Shown: one piece after another, positions 51,070 through 61,274 of the stretch
Layout of the letters: each line of letters starts with the position of its first letter
Numbering within the stretch: position 1 is the first letter of the stretch
NCBI GenBank assembly: GCA_901472455.1
Contig: LR590464.1
Span: 1,116,001-1,180,000, forward strand
Origin: Leclercia adecarboxylata
Lineage (GTDB): Bacteria > Pseudomonadota > Gammaproteobacteria > Enterobacterales > Enterobacteriaceae
Direction: 5' to 3'
Length of the DNA stretch: 64,000 nucleotides
Notes under the pieces: model-generated
The model's database searches: none
Seen by the model: the letters and a program-made list of their open reading frames with translations, nothing else
What the model was told of the DNA's origin: nothing
Made by a program: the position numbers and the translations under genes

Positions 51070-52042
51070 ATGCTTATGCCATCCGATTTAAAAACAATCC
51101 TCCATTCAAAACGCGCGAATATCTATTACTTGCAGTACTGCCGGGTGCTGGTGAATGGCGGTCGGGTTGAATATGTCACCGACGAAGGCAAAGACTCCCT
51201 CCTACTGGAATATTCCCATCGCGAATACCACAGTGGTCATGTTAGGAACCGGTACGTCGATTACTCAGGCTGCGATGCGGGAGTTTGCCCGTGCAGGTGT
51301 TTTGGTTGGATTTTGTGGTGGGGGCGGCACACCGCTTTATGCAGGTACTGAGGTCGATATCGATGTTTCATGGCTTACCCCGCAAAGTGAATATCGTCCG
51401 ACGGAGTATTTACAACGCTGGGTATCATTCTGGTTTGACGACCAGAAACGGCTTGAGGCAGCAAAGTGTTTTCAAACAATTCGCCTGATGCAAATTGAAC
51501 GCCACTGGGGCAGTACGAAAATGCAGCGAGAGAAGGGATTTCAGCTTTCACTGACCCATCTGGAAGAAAAACTCACCCGCTTCCGGGAAGGCATTCAGGC
51601 TGCAACTTCGCACACTGAGCTTATGTTACAGGAAGCACTGTTGACTAAAGCGCTCTATAAACTTGCCAGTCATGCCGTGCAATATGGTGAATTCACCCGC
51701 GCGAAACGCGGCGGCGGAACCGATAACGCAAACCGTTTTCTCGATCACGGCAATTATCTTGCTTATGGGCAAGCCGCTGTCGCAGCCTGGGTGACAGGCA
51801 TTCCACATAGCCTGGCCGTGCTGCATGGGAAAACACGCCGGGGTGGTTTAGTTTTCGACCTTGCTGATTTAATCAAAGATGCGCTGGTCTTACCGCAAGC
51901 GTTTATCGCAGCCATGGCGGGGGAAGACGAACAGACGTTTCGTCAGCGCTGCATCAGTGGATTTCAGCAGGCTGAAGCGCTTGATTTAATGATTACTTCG
52001 CTCCAGTCCACTGCAATGAAATTCGGGAAAAACAACGGATGA
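51070..52042 (+). CDS. cas1: Type I-F CRISPR integrase Cas1 (frameshifted)
   Basis: Metal-dependent endonuclease that, with Cas2, inserts new spacers. It starts LKTILHSKRANIYYLQYCRV; after one slip near 51205 it reads NIPIANTTVVMLGTGTSITQ and LVGFCGGGGTPLYAGTEVDI, exactly as in I-F Cas1 proteins. The catalytic acidic and His residues are spread through the C-terminal helical domain (SHAVQYGEFTRAKRGGG, RFLDHGNYLAYGQAAVAAW). The TGA overlaps the cas2-3 ATG (ATGA). ATG 51070 is preferred, with GGAAG nine bases upstream. A 214-bp AT-rich region before it holds the promoter. Confidence 0.93.
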
Positions 52043-55000
52043 ACGTTTTGCTTATTTCCCGGTGCAGTAAAAATGCGCGCGAACAAAGCTGCCAGATCCT
52101 CGATCAGTTTTGCCGAACGGAAAGGGAATAGTGCGTGGCAGACATCTATTACGCTCGAGGGATTAAACACGCTGCGTCGGTTATTGCGCAAAACAGCACG
52201 ACGAAACACGGCGGTGGCGTGTCACTGGATCAAGAAAAGTGGTCAGACGGAGCTGGTATGGATCGTCGGCAATCTGAAGCGTTTTAACGCCCAAGGACAG
52301 TTCCCACTCATCGCACATCACGCGATATTCTGCGTAACCACCATGAAGCGCGTTGGCCTGCCACCGAAGCGATTGCTTTGCTGGCGTCTATCGCAGGCCT
52401 GTTTCATGATTTTGGTAAAGCAAGTGCGCTTTTTCAGGATGGGCTAACAGGCCAAAAAACCAAACACCGTTACCAGCCGTTTCGCATGAGTGGATCTCCG
52501 TACGCCTGTTTCAGGCCTTTATTGCTGAACAAACGGACAGGGAGTGGCTTACAACGCTTGGCAGTTTATCTGCAAAAGACGAATCCTTGTGGCTTGAACG
52601 TATACAAAAAGATACTCAACTCTGGAGTTGCAGCCCTTTTACCACGTTACCGCCCTGGCCCAGATTGTCGCCTGGCTTATCCTTTCCCATCATCGTTTAC
52701 CGGAGTATCTGGGCAAAAATATTCCCGACCTTTCAGGTAGCGAAACCTGGTTGACGAATCAACTGAACGTTACCTGGAATGCCCTAAATCATACAAGCAG
52801 CGACTGGAGTGAAGCAGACTTTCAGCGAGCCTGGACCTTCCCGGCAGGGATTGCCGCTACGTAGCCATACCTGGCAAGGCAAAGCCCGACAGCTGGCAAA
52901 ACGTGCCGCTAATGCGGTGTCTTTAGGGCTTTTTGGCAAAATGGATCAGGCGTTTACGCTGCATATGGCGCGACTGGCCCTGATGCTTGCTGATCACCAT
53001 TACTCCTCACAGGAGCCCGTGGCCGCCTGGCAAGATGCTGATTACAGTGCCTGGGCCAATACCCATCGTCAAACGGGCCACCTAAAGCAAAAGCTGGATG
53101 AGCATATTGCAGGCGTCAGCCATCATGCGCTACTGCTGGGCCGTTCATTACCGCTTTTACGCTGCCAACTGCCTGCCATAACCCAGCATAAAGGATTTCG
53201 CGAGCGGGCAAAAGATGAGCGCTACCGCTGGCAAAATAAAGCCTGGGATGTCTCAGAGAGCCTGTGTGAACGTGCCCGGAAACAGGGGTTTTTCGGCATA
53301 AATATGGCCTCCACGGGCTGCGGAAAGACGTTTGCCAATGCACGCATTATGTATGCCCTTGCAGGGGAAGACGAAGGGTGTCGTTTTACTGTTGCACTGG
53401 GTTTGCGCACCCTGACGCTGCAAACCGGGGAGGCATTGCGCCGCCGCCTTGGCCTGGGAGAAGACGATCTGGCCGTTATTGTAGGTTCCCGTGCGGTAAG
53501 AGAACTTCATCAGGAAGCGCCGGAGCCGGAGCCGGACGAAAGTAGTGCTTCGGAAGAGGCATTCTTCGAGTCTCATCAATACGTGCATTACGATGGCGTT
53601 CCGAATAACGGACCGTTGCGTCACTGGCTGGAAAAAGACACAACATTACGCCAGTTGGTTGATGCGCCTGTGCTGGTTACCACCCTCGATCACCTGATAC
53701 CCGCAACGGAAGGCGTACGCGGCGGTAAACAGATTGCACCGATGCTGCGATTACTGACCAGTGACCTTGTGCTGGATGAACCGGACGATTTTGATATTGC
53801 CGATCAGCACGCGCTGTGTCGCCTGGTTAACTGGGCGGGTATGTTGGGGAGTCGGGTTCTGCTTTCATCCGCCACGTTACCCCCGGCTTTTGTTCTGGCG
53901 CTCCATACAGCCTACTGTTCAGGGCGCAAAGCCTGGCAGCAGGCCTGTGGCGAGCCGGGGATGCCGCTTGAGGTATGTTGTGCCTGGTTTGATGAAGACA
54001 TTGCTCAGGAAAAAGTCTGCACGACTGCGGAGGAGTTCTACCATGCCCAGTGCGCCTTTGCGGAAAGCCGTGCAAAGCGCCTTGCGAAAAAAAACGTGTT
54101 GCGTATCAGCGATATTGTCAATGTGACGACCTCTTCATCTCAATCCTCAGAGGTGATATCCGGGCTTGCGAATACACTTCATGCTGAAATTTTGAAGCTG
54201 CATAAAGTGCACCAACAGCCCGCTGAAAAGGGCAAAACGGTGTCATCAGGGTTGGTGCGCATGGCGAACATTAATCCGCTGGTTGCCACAGCGCAGGCGC
54301 TAATGCGTATACCCTCCCCGGATGGGTACTGCATACATTACTGCGTTTACCACAGCCAGCATCCCTTGCGGTCCGCTCGTTTATTGAAAAGCAGCTCGAT
54401 CTCGCCTTTACGCGAGACGCGACTAAACCCCATCAGCTACACCCGTCAATTCAGCAGGCAATACATGAGCATCCTGCCCAGCACCATATATTTGTGGTGC
54501 TTGGTACCTCTGTCATCGAAGTAGGGCGCGACTGGGATGCCGACTGGGGAATTATCGAGCCGAGTTCCATGCGCTCGCTAATTCAGTTTGCCGGGCGTAT
54601 CAGCGTCATCGCCAGATTGCTCCTTCGAACGCCAATATGCTGATCCTCAATAAAAATGTTCGCGCGCTGTGCTCGGTAAATGCGGATTCTCCGGCGTATT
54701 GCAGGCCAGGGTTTGAAACGCAGGATTTTATGCTGAGCAGCCACGATATGCAGAAACTGCTGCAAGTTGAGCAATATCGGTTCATCAATTCTGCGCCACG
54801 TATCGTGGCGACAACGTTCAGGTATGCGAAGGGCGCGCGTTACGACAATCTCAGCACGCTGGAACATGGGCGTTCTGCTGAAGAACTGTTGGGGAAAAAC
54901 GTACGCACCCGGTGGCTGCCGACTGGTGGCGGGCAAAAGTCACCTGGAGCGGTGAGCTTCAGCGCCGTACACCTTTCCGGCTCTCACAGCCTGAAGCGCA

Positions 55001-55304
55001 GTTTTTTCTGATGATGGAAGATGAATTTGACGAGCCCTGTTATATGGTCAGGGACGATGGCGCAAAAGGCTGGAAAGATCCCGGCTTATTTATTCGGCAG
55101 CCAACAGACATGGCGGAAGGCGTCAGGGCATGGATCAACACCGATTACGCCGCCGTGCTGATGGCGCTGGCGGACGCTTTCGATCTGGAGTTAATACAGG
55201 TTTGCGAAAGATTCGGAGAGATTAATTTACGATCCAGCAAGGATAAGGATGTTAAGGATTGGCTGTGGCATCCGTTGCTGGGTGTGTTTCGCGCCCTCAA
55301 TTGA
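52039..55304 (+). CDS. cas3: Type I-F Cas2-Cas3 fusion helicase-nuclease (many frame slips)
   Basis: Fusion typical of type I-F: an N-terminal Cas2 domain (MNVLLISRCSKNAREQSCQI, then LNTLRRLLRKTARRNTAVAC), an HD nuclease (ASIAGLFHDFGKASALFQDG, His-Asp pair), and an SF2 helicase with Walker A MASTGCGKTFANARIMYALA, DEAD-like LVLDEPDDFDIADQHALC, and SSATLPPAF. The motif-VI-like region SMRSLIQFAGRI follows near 54560. About nine slips (for example near 52125, 52310, 52470, 52640, 52860, 54360, 54595 and 54900) must be corrected, giving about 1085 residues. Because the motifs are intact and similar slips affect essential genes elsewhere, it is treated as functional. It ends at 55302-55304 inside a 22-bp palindrome. 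Confidence 0.93.
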
Positions 55305-55311
55305 GGGCGCG
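55290..55311. repeat. Perfect 22-bp palindrome spanning the cas3 stop codon
   Basis: CGCGCCCTCAATTGAGGGCGCG is a perfect palindrome, so it folds into an 11-bp stem. It includes the TGA stop and directly abuts the second pseudo-repeat. On either strand it could end transcription of, or protect, cas2-3 or the mini-CRISPR RNA. Confidence 0.9.
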
Positions 55312-55382
55312 AGCTGCCTGTACGGCAGTTTGGAGAAAAATCTCAGGACCTATATTTCTAAGCTGCCAGTGCGGCAGTGTAT
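55306..55382 (-). CRISPR. Degenerate two-repeat mini-CRISPR (CreA/CreR-like), opposite to the main array
   Basis: Read on the minus strand, 55382-55355 matches the main repeat at 24 of 28 positions, keeping the CTGCC/GGCAG Cas6f stem and the CTTAGAAA handle. Next come a 21-base pseudo-spacer (55354-55334) and a second pseudo-repeat (55333-55306) that keeps an 18-base core, ACTGCCGTACAGGCAGCT, exactly but has lost its ends. The elements are 49 bases apart, not 60. CreTA and CreR elements in other CRISPR loci have this form: a single guide with altered repeats near cas genes. The guide activity itself is inferred. Confidence 0.75.
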
Positions 55383-55385
55383 GAG

Positions 55386-55414
55386 ATTTTAAGTGACCTA
55401 CTTCGTTAAGTAAA
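55386..55414 (-). promoter_or_regulatory. Minus-strand promoter for the mini-CRISPR
   Basis: On the minus strand TTTACT (55414-55409), a 17-bp spacer and TAAAAT (55391-55386) form a good sigma-70 promoter. Its start would fall near 55379, exactly at the first pseudo-repeat. Confidence 0.65.
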
Positions 55415-55470
55415 ACCTCATAGTTGAGATAACGCTTTACCCCATCACGTAAACAGGGATCTTCAGGAAC

Positions 55471-55508
55471 TATAGGTTGTTGACAATTGTTGGCCTAATA
55501 ATTAGATT
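55471..55508 (+). promoter_or_regulatory. Promoter of the small ORF and csy operon, with a pseudo-spacer seed match
   Basis: TTGACA (55480-55485), 17 bp, TAGATT (55503-55508): a strong -35 and a fair -10. Just upstream, TATAGGT (55471-55477) equals the first seven bases of the mini-CRISPR pseudo-spacer. The preceding two bases are AC, not the canonical I-F CC PAM. Confidence 0.7.
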
Positions 55509-55543
55509 CACAATAACCACACAATGTTAAAGGATTTAGCTCT

Positions 55544-55693
55544 GTGAAAAATCTTAACAATCTCCAGTCTTTTACTTGTCTGATCGCACTCTGTTTGTTG
55601 ACGGTGAAACCAATCTCAAACCATTACACCCTGGATCAGCCCTCAGCCGGCATGCAGATATCTAATTCAATATTTACCTTTAATTTCAAATGA
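55544..55693 (+). CDS. 49-residue small ORF before csy1 (candidate CreT-like or leader peptide)
   Basis: GTG 55544 follows AAAGGA by nine bases and the frame ends at TGA 55691-55693, 26 bp before the csy1 ATG. The peptide begins VKNLNNLQSFTCLIALCLLT, a hydrophobic stretch, and ends NSIFTFNFK. It contains two rare ATA codons near its end. It is the first frame after the csy promoter. I know no family for it. It could be a leader peptide, a small toxin, or chance, with the RNA itself being the active product; the ribosome site and position argue for meaning. Confidence 0.5.
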   Translation: MKNLNNLQSFTCLIALCLLTVKPISNHYTLDQPSAGMQISNSIFTFNFK

Positions 55694-55719
55694 TTGACTA
55701 AACAAAGGGAGGTGTGGAA

Positions 55720-57030
55720 ATGCATGTACTCAGTACCTTTATTGAGCGTTTTGTTGCCGGGCGACGGCAAACAAAACTCGATGCATTTGATAAGGAAATG
55801 GTGAAAAGGCTGGCAGCCGGTGAGCTCGAGAGTGATGTGCTCACCGAACGTCGTGAGCTTGAATTACGCTATGGTACGCAGGCGTGGTTAACCGATGCTG
55901 CCAGCCGCGCCGGGCAAATCAGTCTGGTTACCCATGCCGCGAAGTACACGCATGGCGACGCACAATCCAGCAGTATTTTTACGCATACAACGGCAACGGA
56001 AGGCTACCTCTCTACGGCTACGCTCACCAAACCCGCAGTAGATGCCGTGGGTAACGCCGCGGCTTTGGATGTCGCCAGACTGCTACAAACCGAAACGGAA
56101 GGGGATTCCCTGCTTGCCAGCCTGCAACGTAACGATCACGCTGCGCTGGCGGAATTAGCAGAAAATGATGAACAACTCTCTGTGTGGATAGAAGGATTTT
56201 CCCGCGCCTTAACCACAAAGCAGCCCACATCCCACAAGCTGGCTAAGCAGGTCTATTACCCTGTTGGCGAAGGTTATCACTTACTGAATCCCTTATTCTC
56301 TTCTTCTCTTGCGCAGGCGCTTCATCAGCGGATGGTGGAACATCGTTTTAGCGAAGAGAGTAAAGCTGCCTGGAAAGCACGCCGCGAAAAGAGAGGCTAT
56401 CCGCAGCCGCTGATTATTTTTCCCAATACCGCCGTTATGAATTTTGGCGGCACCAAGCCGCAAAATATCTCCTCGCTTAACAGCAGTCGGGGAGGGCGCG
56501 TCTGGCTTCTGCCATCTTCGGCTCCCCAGTGGGAAAGTCAGGCCAAACCGCCGCTGGGCTGTAAAACGCTGTTCGCTTATAAACCCTTTGAATATGCCAC
56601 CCGTGGGATCCTCCGTCGCCTGATTAGCCTGCTTGTTGATTCAGGTGAAGATAATAACTATCGCATTCGCCGGGCACGTCAGCGCTATGTCGATGAAATC
56701 ATTGATGTACTGTTTAACGTGGCGGCAGATATTCAGCGTCAGGAGTGGGCTGGCTGGACAACCCACGAAAAATGCGCGCTGAAACTGCATCAACAGCTGT
56801 GGCTCGATCCGTGGCGCGCCAAAACAGACGAGGCTTTTTCCAACGAGCGCGACAAAGACCAGTGGCAGGCCGCCGTAGCGGATGATTTTGCCAGATGGTT
56901 AAACAGCCATCTTCGTCAGGCTGAGCTGTCAGTGGGGCAAACCGAGAGGCGCGAGTGGCGGACGGCACCGCTGTTCAGCCGCCGACTGCGGGACATGGAG
57001 AACGCGCTCAAGGGGTATCGCCATGAGTAA
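55720..57030 (+). CDS. csy1: Type I-F Cascade large subunit Csy1 (Cas8f)
   Basis: PAM-recognising large subunit of the Csy surveillance complex. Intact at 436 residues: [40 protein letters not shown], and [20 protein letters not shown], which is the Csy1 signature. The preferred start is ATG 55720, with GGGAGG seven bases upstream; an in-frame GTG at 55714 lies too close to that site. It overlaps csy2 by eight bases. Confidence 0.95.
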   Translation: MHVLSTFIERFVAGRRQTKLDAFDKEMVKRLAAGELESDVLTERRELELRYGTQAWLTDAASRAGQISLVTHAAKYTHGDAQSSSIFTHTTATEGYLSTATLTKPAVDAVGNAAALDVARLLQTETEGDSLLASLQRNDHAALAELAENDEQLSVWIEGFSRALTTKQPTSHKLAKQVYYPVGEGYHLLNPLFSSSLAQALHQRMVEHRFSEESKAAWKARREKRGYPQPLIIFPNTAVMNFGGTKPQNISSLNSSRGGRVWLLPSSAPQWESQAKPPLGCKTLFAYKPFEYATRGILRRLISLLVDSGEDNNYRIRRARQRYVDEIIDVLFNVAADIQRQEWAGWTTHEKCALKLHQQLWLDPWRAKTDEAFSNERDKDQWQAAVADDFARWLNSHLRQAELSVGQTERREWRTAPLFSRRLRDMENALKGYRHE

Positions 57031-57950
57031 TTTAATTATCTTGCCGTGGCTGGAAGTCGAAAATGCTAATGCGGTCGCAGGGCTAACCTGGGGCTTTCCT
57101 GCCATCACGCATTTCCTGGGCTATACGCATGCCCTGTCGCGCAAACTTCAGGTGAGCCATGGATTACGTCTGGAGGGATGCGGCGTTATCTGCCATCGAC
57201 ATCAGGCCCATGCTTACTCTTCCGGTCGTGATTACCAGTTTGCATTAACCCGCAACCCTCTCACCCGGGAAGGGAAAACAGCGTCCTTTAATGAAGAAGG
57301 ACGCATGCATATGACGGTTTCACTGGTCGTGGAGTGTCACGGAGAAATTGCGAACGGCGACGTAGGTATGCACGAACTGGCTGCGCATCTGCAAACGCTT
57401 TGCCAAACGCAAAAGCTTGCGGGCGGCTCGATTACGGGGTTACGCAGGGTGCAGGTATTCAGTACCGCTAATCTCAAAACAAAGCTTTATGGCCTGATGC
57501 CGGGCTTTGTCCTGCATGACCGCTCATCCTGGCTTGAAGAACATTACCAAACGCTGAGGCAGCAAAACCCGGACGCTGAAATGATAGATGCGTGGCTCGA
57601 CTTCGCCGCCCTGAAAATGGCAGCGAATGAGCGCGAGGGGGACTGCAGAAAATGTCACCTGGGGATACCTGAAAAAACCGCAGCCAGGTTATCTGGTGCC
57701 GCTGATGATCGGCTGGCAGCGAATATCACCGCTTTATGAACCGGGGCTGGTGGCTAACGCGCGTGACGATGAATCACCGTTTTGCTTTGCGAAGCGGTAT
57801 ACGGGGTTGGGGGAGTGGCGAGGAATTCATCACATAAATACGGCGGATGAACTGCTTTGGCGCTACCGCACCACCGATACCGGTTACTACTGCTGTGGGC
57901 AAACAACTGTTGATGATGAAGCCGACGACTATTTCGATACTGAATATTAA
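57023..57950 (+). CDS. csy2: Type I-F Cascade subunit Csy2 (Cas5f, frameshifted)
   Basis: Forms the crRNA 5'-handle-binding tail with Csy1. [40 protein letters not shown] and [18 protein letters not shown] are the family pattern. One slip near 57645 separates the C-terminal [20 protein letters not shown], ending YDFDTEY-like at 57950. About 309 residues. Csy3 follows after 11 bp. Confidence 0.93.
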
Positions 57951-57961
57951 GGGATTAAAAA

Positions 57962-58957
57962 ATGGCTAAAAATACTGTTATCAAAACGGCATCCGTACTC
58001 GCTTTTGAACGCAAACTGGCAAATTCAGATGCGGTACTGTTTTCCGGAAACTGGGAGGGGACCGAGTGGCAACCCATTAAAATTCAGGAGAAAGCCGTCC
58101 GCGGGACGATTTCTAACCGTTTGAAAAATGCTTTAGCAAGCGACCCTGCAAAGCTGCATGCGGAGATCCAGAAAGCCAACCTGCAACGCGTTGACGTTGC
58201 CGCACTTCCTGCGGATGCCGATACACTGAAAATGACTTTTTCGCTGCGGGTGCTGGGGAATCTGGCCGTCCCTTCCGTGTGTAACGACAAAAATTATCAG
58301 GATGCGCTCCAGACCGTTATCGAAGGGTATATCACTGAACAGGGTTTTGCTGAACTGGCATTGCGTTACGCAACCAACCTCGCGAATGCGCGCTTCCTTT
58401 GGCGTAACCGCGTGGGCGCAGAGCATATTCGCGTTGTGGTGAAAGGCAGTAAACTCTGGACGTTCAACGCCCATGACTACTCTCTGCGGGACTTTACTCA
58501 GCGTGACAGCGCCCTACAGGAACTGGCGGATGAAATTGAGCGTGGCCTGAAGGGGGACACCTTTGTACTGCTGAATGTCGAGGCATTTGTCCGTCTCGGA
58601 CAAGGGCAAGAGGTATTCCCTTCTCAGGAACTCGTGCTGGACAGCAACAGCACAAAAAGCAAGGTGCTCTATCAGGTAAATAGCGTTGCGGCGCTGCACT
58701 CACAAAAAGTGGGTAATGCATTACGCACTATTGATACCTGGCATCCACAGGTTGATGCGCTGGGCGCGATTGCCATAGAACCTTACGGTTCAGTGACCAG
58801 TCGTGGCATTGCCTGCCGACAGCCAAAAGAGAAAATGGATTTTTATACGTTACTGGATAACTGGGTGACGAAGGGAGATAAACCCGCAGCAGACCAACAG
58901 CATTATGTGATGGCTGTGCTCATTCGCGGTGGCGTATTTGGTGAAAAATCAGAATAA
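57962..58957 (+). CDS. csy3: Type I-F Cascade backbone Csy3 (Cas7f)
   Basis: Six copies line the crRNA spacer. Intact at 331 residues: [80 protein letters not shown]. Start ATG 57962 after AAGGGA. Its end is 10 bp before csy4. Confidence 0.95.
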   Translation: MAKNTVIKTASVLAFERKLANSDAVLFSGNWEGTEWQPIKIQEKAVRGTISNRLKNALASDPAKLHAEIQKANLQRVDVAALPADADTLKMTFSLRVLGNLAVPSVCNDKNYQDALQTVIEGYITEQGFAELALRYATNLANARFLWRNRVGAEHIRVVVKGSKLWTFNAHDYSLRDFTQRDSALQELADEIERGLKGDTFVLLNVEAFVRLGQGQEVFPSQELVLDSNSTKSKVLYQVNSVAALHSQKVGNALRTIDTWHPQVDALGAIAIEPYGSVTSRGIACRQPKEKMDFYTLLDNWVTKGDKPAADQQHYVMAVLIRGGVFGEKSE

Positions 58958-58967
58958 GGAGACGCGG

Positions 58968-59522
58968 ATGGAAAGCTATCAGGAAATCCGTGTACTGCCC
59001 GACCCTGAATTTACCGAAGAGACGCTGATGGCTGCACTTTTTGCAAAACTGCATCGGGCGTTAGGGGCGTATGGACAGGGAGATATTGGTATCAGTTTCC
59101 CGGAGCATGCTCAAAAGCTGGGGGGCGTCATTCGTCTGCACGGTAGCCAGGCCGCGCTCGGTAAACTCGAAGAGAGCCGATGGCGAGCGGGCTTGAATGA
59201 TTACTGTCGTGCGACGGCGATCCTGGCGATACCCGCCAACACTGGCTGGCGCGTGGTCAGCCGTGTGCAGGTAAAAAGCAGCGTTGAGCGTCTGGTTCGT
59301 CGTTCATTACGTAAGGGCTGGATAACTGAAGAACAGGCGCAACAGCGAATAGCGGAAGGGAAGGACAAGCGTTGTCATTTGCCATTTTTACCGCTTAGAA
59401 GTTTGTCTACGGGTCAGAGCTTTAAGTTATTTATCCGCCACAGTGAAATACAAACGGCGCCAGTAAGTGGTTCGTTTAGTAGCTATGGCCTGAGTGACAC
59501 GGCAACAGTCCCCTGGTTTTGA
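58968..59522 (+). CDS. csy4: CRISPR RNA endonuclease Csy4 (Cas6f)
   Basis: Cuts pre-crRNA below each repeat hairpin and stays bound to the stem. Intact at 184 residues: MESYQEIRVLPDPEFTEETL, catalytic His in AALFAKLHRALGAYGQGDIG, VQVKSSVERLVRRSLRKGWI (arginine-rich stem-binding helix), and SSYGLSDTATVPWF at the end, with the typical C-terminal Phe. ATG 58968 follows AAGGAG. The array leader begins directly after. Confidence 0.95.
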   Translation: MESYQEIRVLPDPEFTEETLMAALFAKLHRALGAYGQGDIGISFPEHAQKLGGVIRLHGSQAALGKLEESRWRAGLNDYCRATAILAIPANTGWRVVSRVQVKSSVERLVRRSLRKGWITEEQAQQRIAEGKDKRCHLPFLPLRSLSTGQSFKLFIRHSEIQTAPVSGSFSSYGLSDTATVPWF

Positions 59523-59649
59523 CCCTTTTTTTCGTGATTTTATAACTCGTTGATTTTTAATGGGGGATAGTGACGGTCAGAAAAAAGGTTTAACGCTTGA
59601 AAAGGGGGGTTATATAACAGGATCATAGGGATAGGTACTTTGGGTTCCA
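59523..59649 (+). promoter_or_regulatory. CRISPR leader
   Basis: 127 bp, AT-rich with runs of T, A and G (for example GACCCTTTTTTTCG and AAAAAAGG), between csy4 and the first repeat. It should carry the array promoter and sites for spacer integration; no clear -35/-10 pair is obvious. Confidence 0.75.
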
Positions 59650-61243
59650 GTTCACTGCCGTACAGGCAGCTTAGAAAACGGTGAACGCCGCGCTGTGCTC
59701 CTCTTTCCAGGTTCACTGCCGTACAGGCAGCTTAGAAAAGTTCGAGCTGCCCGGCAAGATGGATGACCTGGTTCACTGCCGTACAGGCAGCTTAGAAAGC
59801 GCAGCTTGCGCGGTTCATAGAGCGGCAATGGGTTCACTGCCGTACAGGCAGCTTAGAAAAACCGTCTGAAAGCTCTGACTTACCAGACCAAGTTCACTGC
59901 CGTACAGGCAGCTTAGAAAGTCAAGCACTAATAGCTAATTTAGTCCGTTTCGTTCACTGCCGTACAGGCAGCTTAGAAACTGGTTGTAATACTGCTCAAA
60001 TAGCCCAGCCTTGTTCACTGCCGTACAGGCAGCTTAGAAATAACAGGGTTCGCATGCATATCAGTAATAATAGTTCACTGCCGTACAGGCAGCTTAGAAA
60101 TTCGGGCCTTTCAGTTCTGTCGCGTGCTCAACGTTCACTGCCGTACAGGCAGCTTAGAAAACATACCCGGCCACATTCAAGATAGACAAGGAGTTCACTG
60201 CCGTACAGGCAGCTTAGAAATTTTCGGTGCCTTGCCATCAGCAATGCGTCGCGTTCACTGCCGTACAGGCAGCTTAGAAAAGTATCCCCACAGCTTGAGA
60301 GGCGGGATTGTCGTTCACTGCCGTACAGGCAGCTTAGAAACTTAAAGACAGTAAAAATTTACGGTGGAAAATGTTCACTGCCGTACAGGCAGCTTAGAAA
60401 ACGCACCAGCGCACTCGCTTTCTGGCCTCGTCGTTCACTGCCGTACAGGCAGCTTAGAAAGGATAATGCGTTACCAGTCAGGCTCACCGCTCGTTCACTG
60501 CCGTACAGGCAGCTTAGAAATCCCTGAAGCATGGCGGCGCGGCAGGCGTTCCGTTCACTGCCGTACAGGCAGCTTAGAAACAGGTATTTCAGCGACAACC
60601 ACAGAAGCGCGTGTTCACTGCCGTACAGGCAGCTTAGAAATTCACATGACAAGTCGATAAAAGGGAATGACAGTTCACTGCCGTACAGGCAGCTTAGAAA
60701 AGCAGCGGCGCTGAGCGTGACGCCGGGCTGGTCGTTCACTGCCGTACAGGCAGCTTAGAAAATGGTAAAGGCGACAAATCCAGCCAACCCTAAGTTCACT
60801 GCCGTACATGCAGCTTAGAAAAATGTGGGGATGACTTGCGCTCGGAGCACAGATGTTCACTGCCGTACAGGCAGCTTAGAAAAAGAATGCTACTGACGCC
60901 GCCGGCAACTCCTGGTTCACTGCCGTACAGGCAGCTTAGAAACATACAAAGGGCCGTAGTGGTGTTGTTCACTACGTTCACTGCCGTAAAGGCAGCTTAG
61001 AAATGGCTGTACCCGTCTGCATCGAGACGCGCAGCGTTCACTGCCGTACAGGCAGCTTAGAAAGCCCGGGTTGAGCGTAGACTTACCTTCTGTTTGTTCA
61101 CTGCCGTACAGGCAGCTTAGAAAATATTCACGGAGAGCTTTGGCGCTTCGTCAATGTTCACTGCCGTACAGGCAGCTTAGAAATGACGAAGAATGCCCCG
61201 TCTGTTAAGGAGGGCGTTCACTGCCGTACAAGCAGCTTAGAAA
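59650..61243 (+). CRISPR. Type I-F CRISPR array, 27 repeats and 26 spacers
   Basis: The 28-bp repeat GTTCACTGCCGTACAGGCAG-CTTAGAAA occurs 27 times with 32-33 base spacers, starting at 59650, 59711, 59771 and on to 61216. Repeats are identical except 60794 (CATG for CAGG), 60976 (TAAAGG) and 61216 (ACAAGC), all in the distal third, the old end. All spacers look distinct. Leader-side spacers are the youngest. A degenerate 28th repeat begins at 61275. Confidence 0.98.
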
Positions 61244-61274
61244 AAAGTGGCCCCGATATCGAGGAGCTGAAATC

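Noticed and set aside
52039..55304. cas2-3 as a decayed gene
   Set aside because: The slip density is high, but all nuclease and helicase motifs survive and the neighbouring essential genes show the same kind of slip.
59650..61243. Open frames across the CRISPR array with a repeating HCRTGSLE or FLSCLYGSE motif
   Set aside because: They arise from translating the 28-bp repeat with 32-base spacers and are not proteins.
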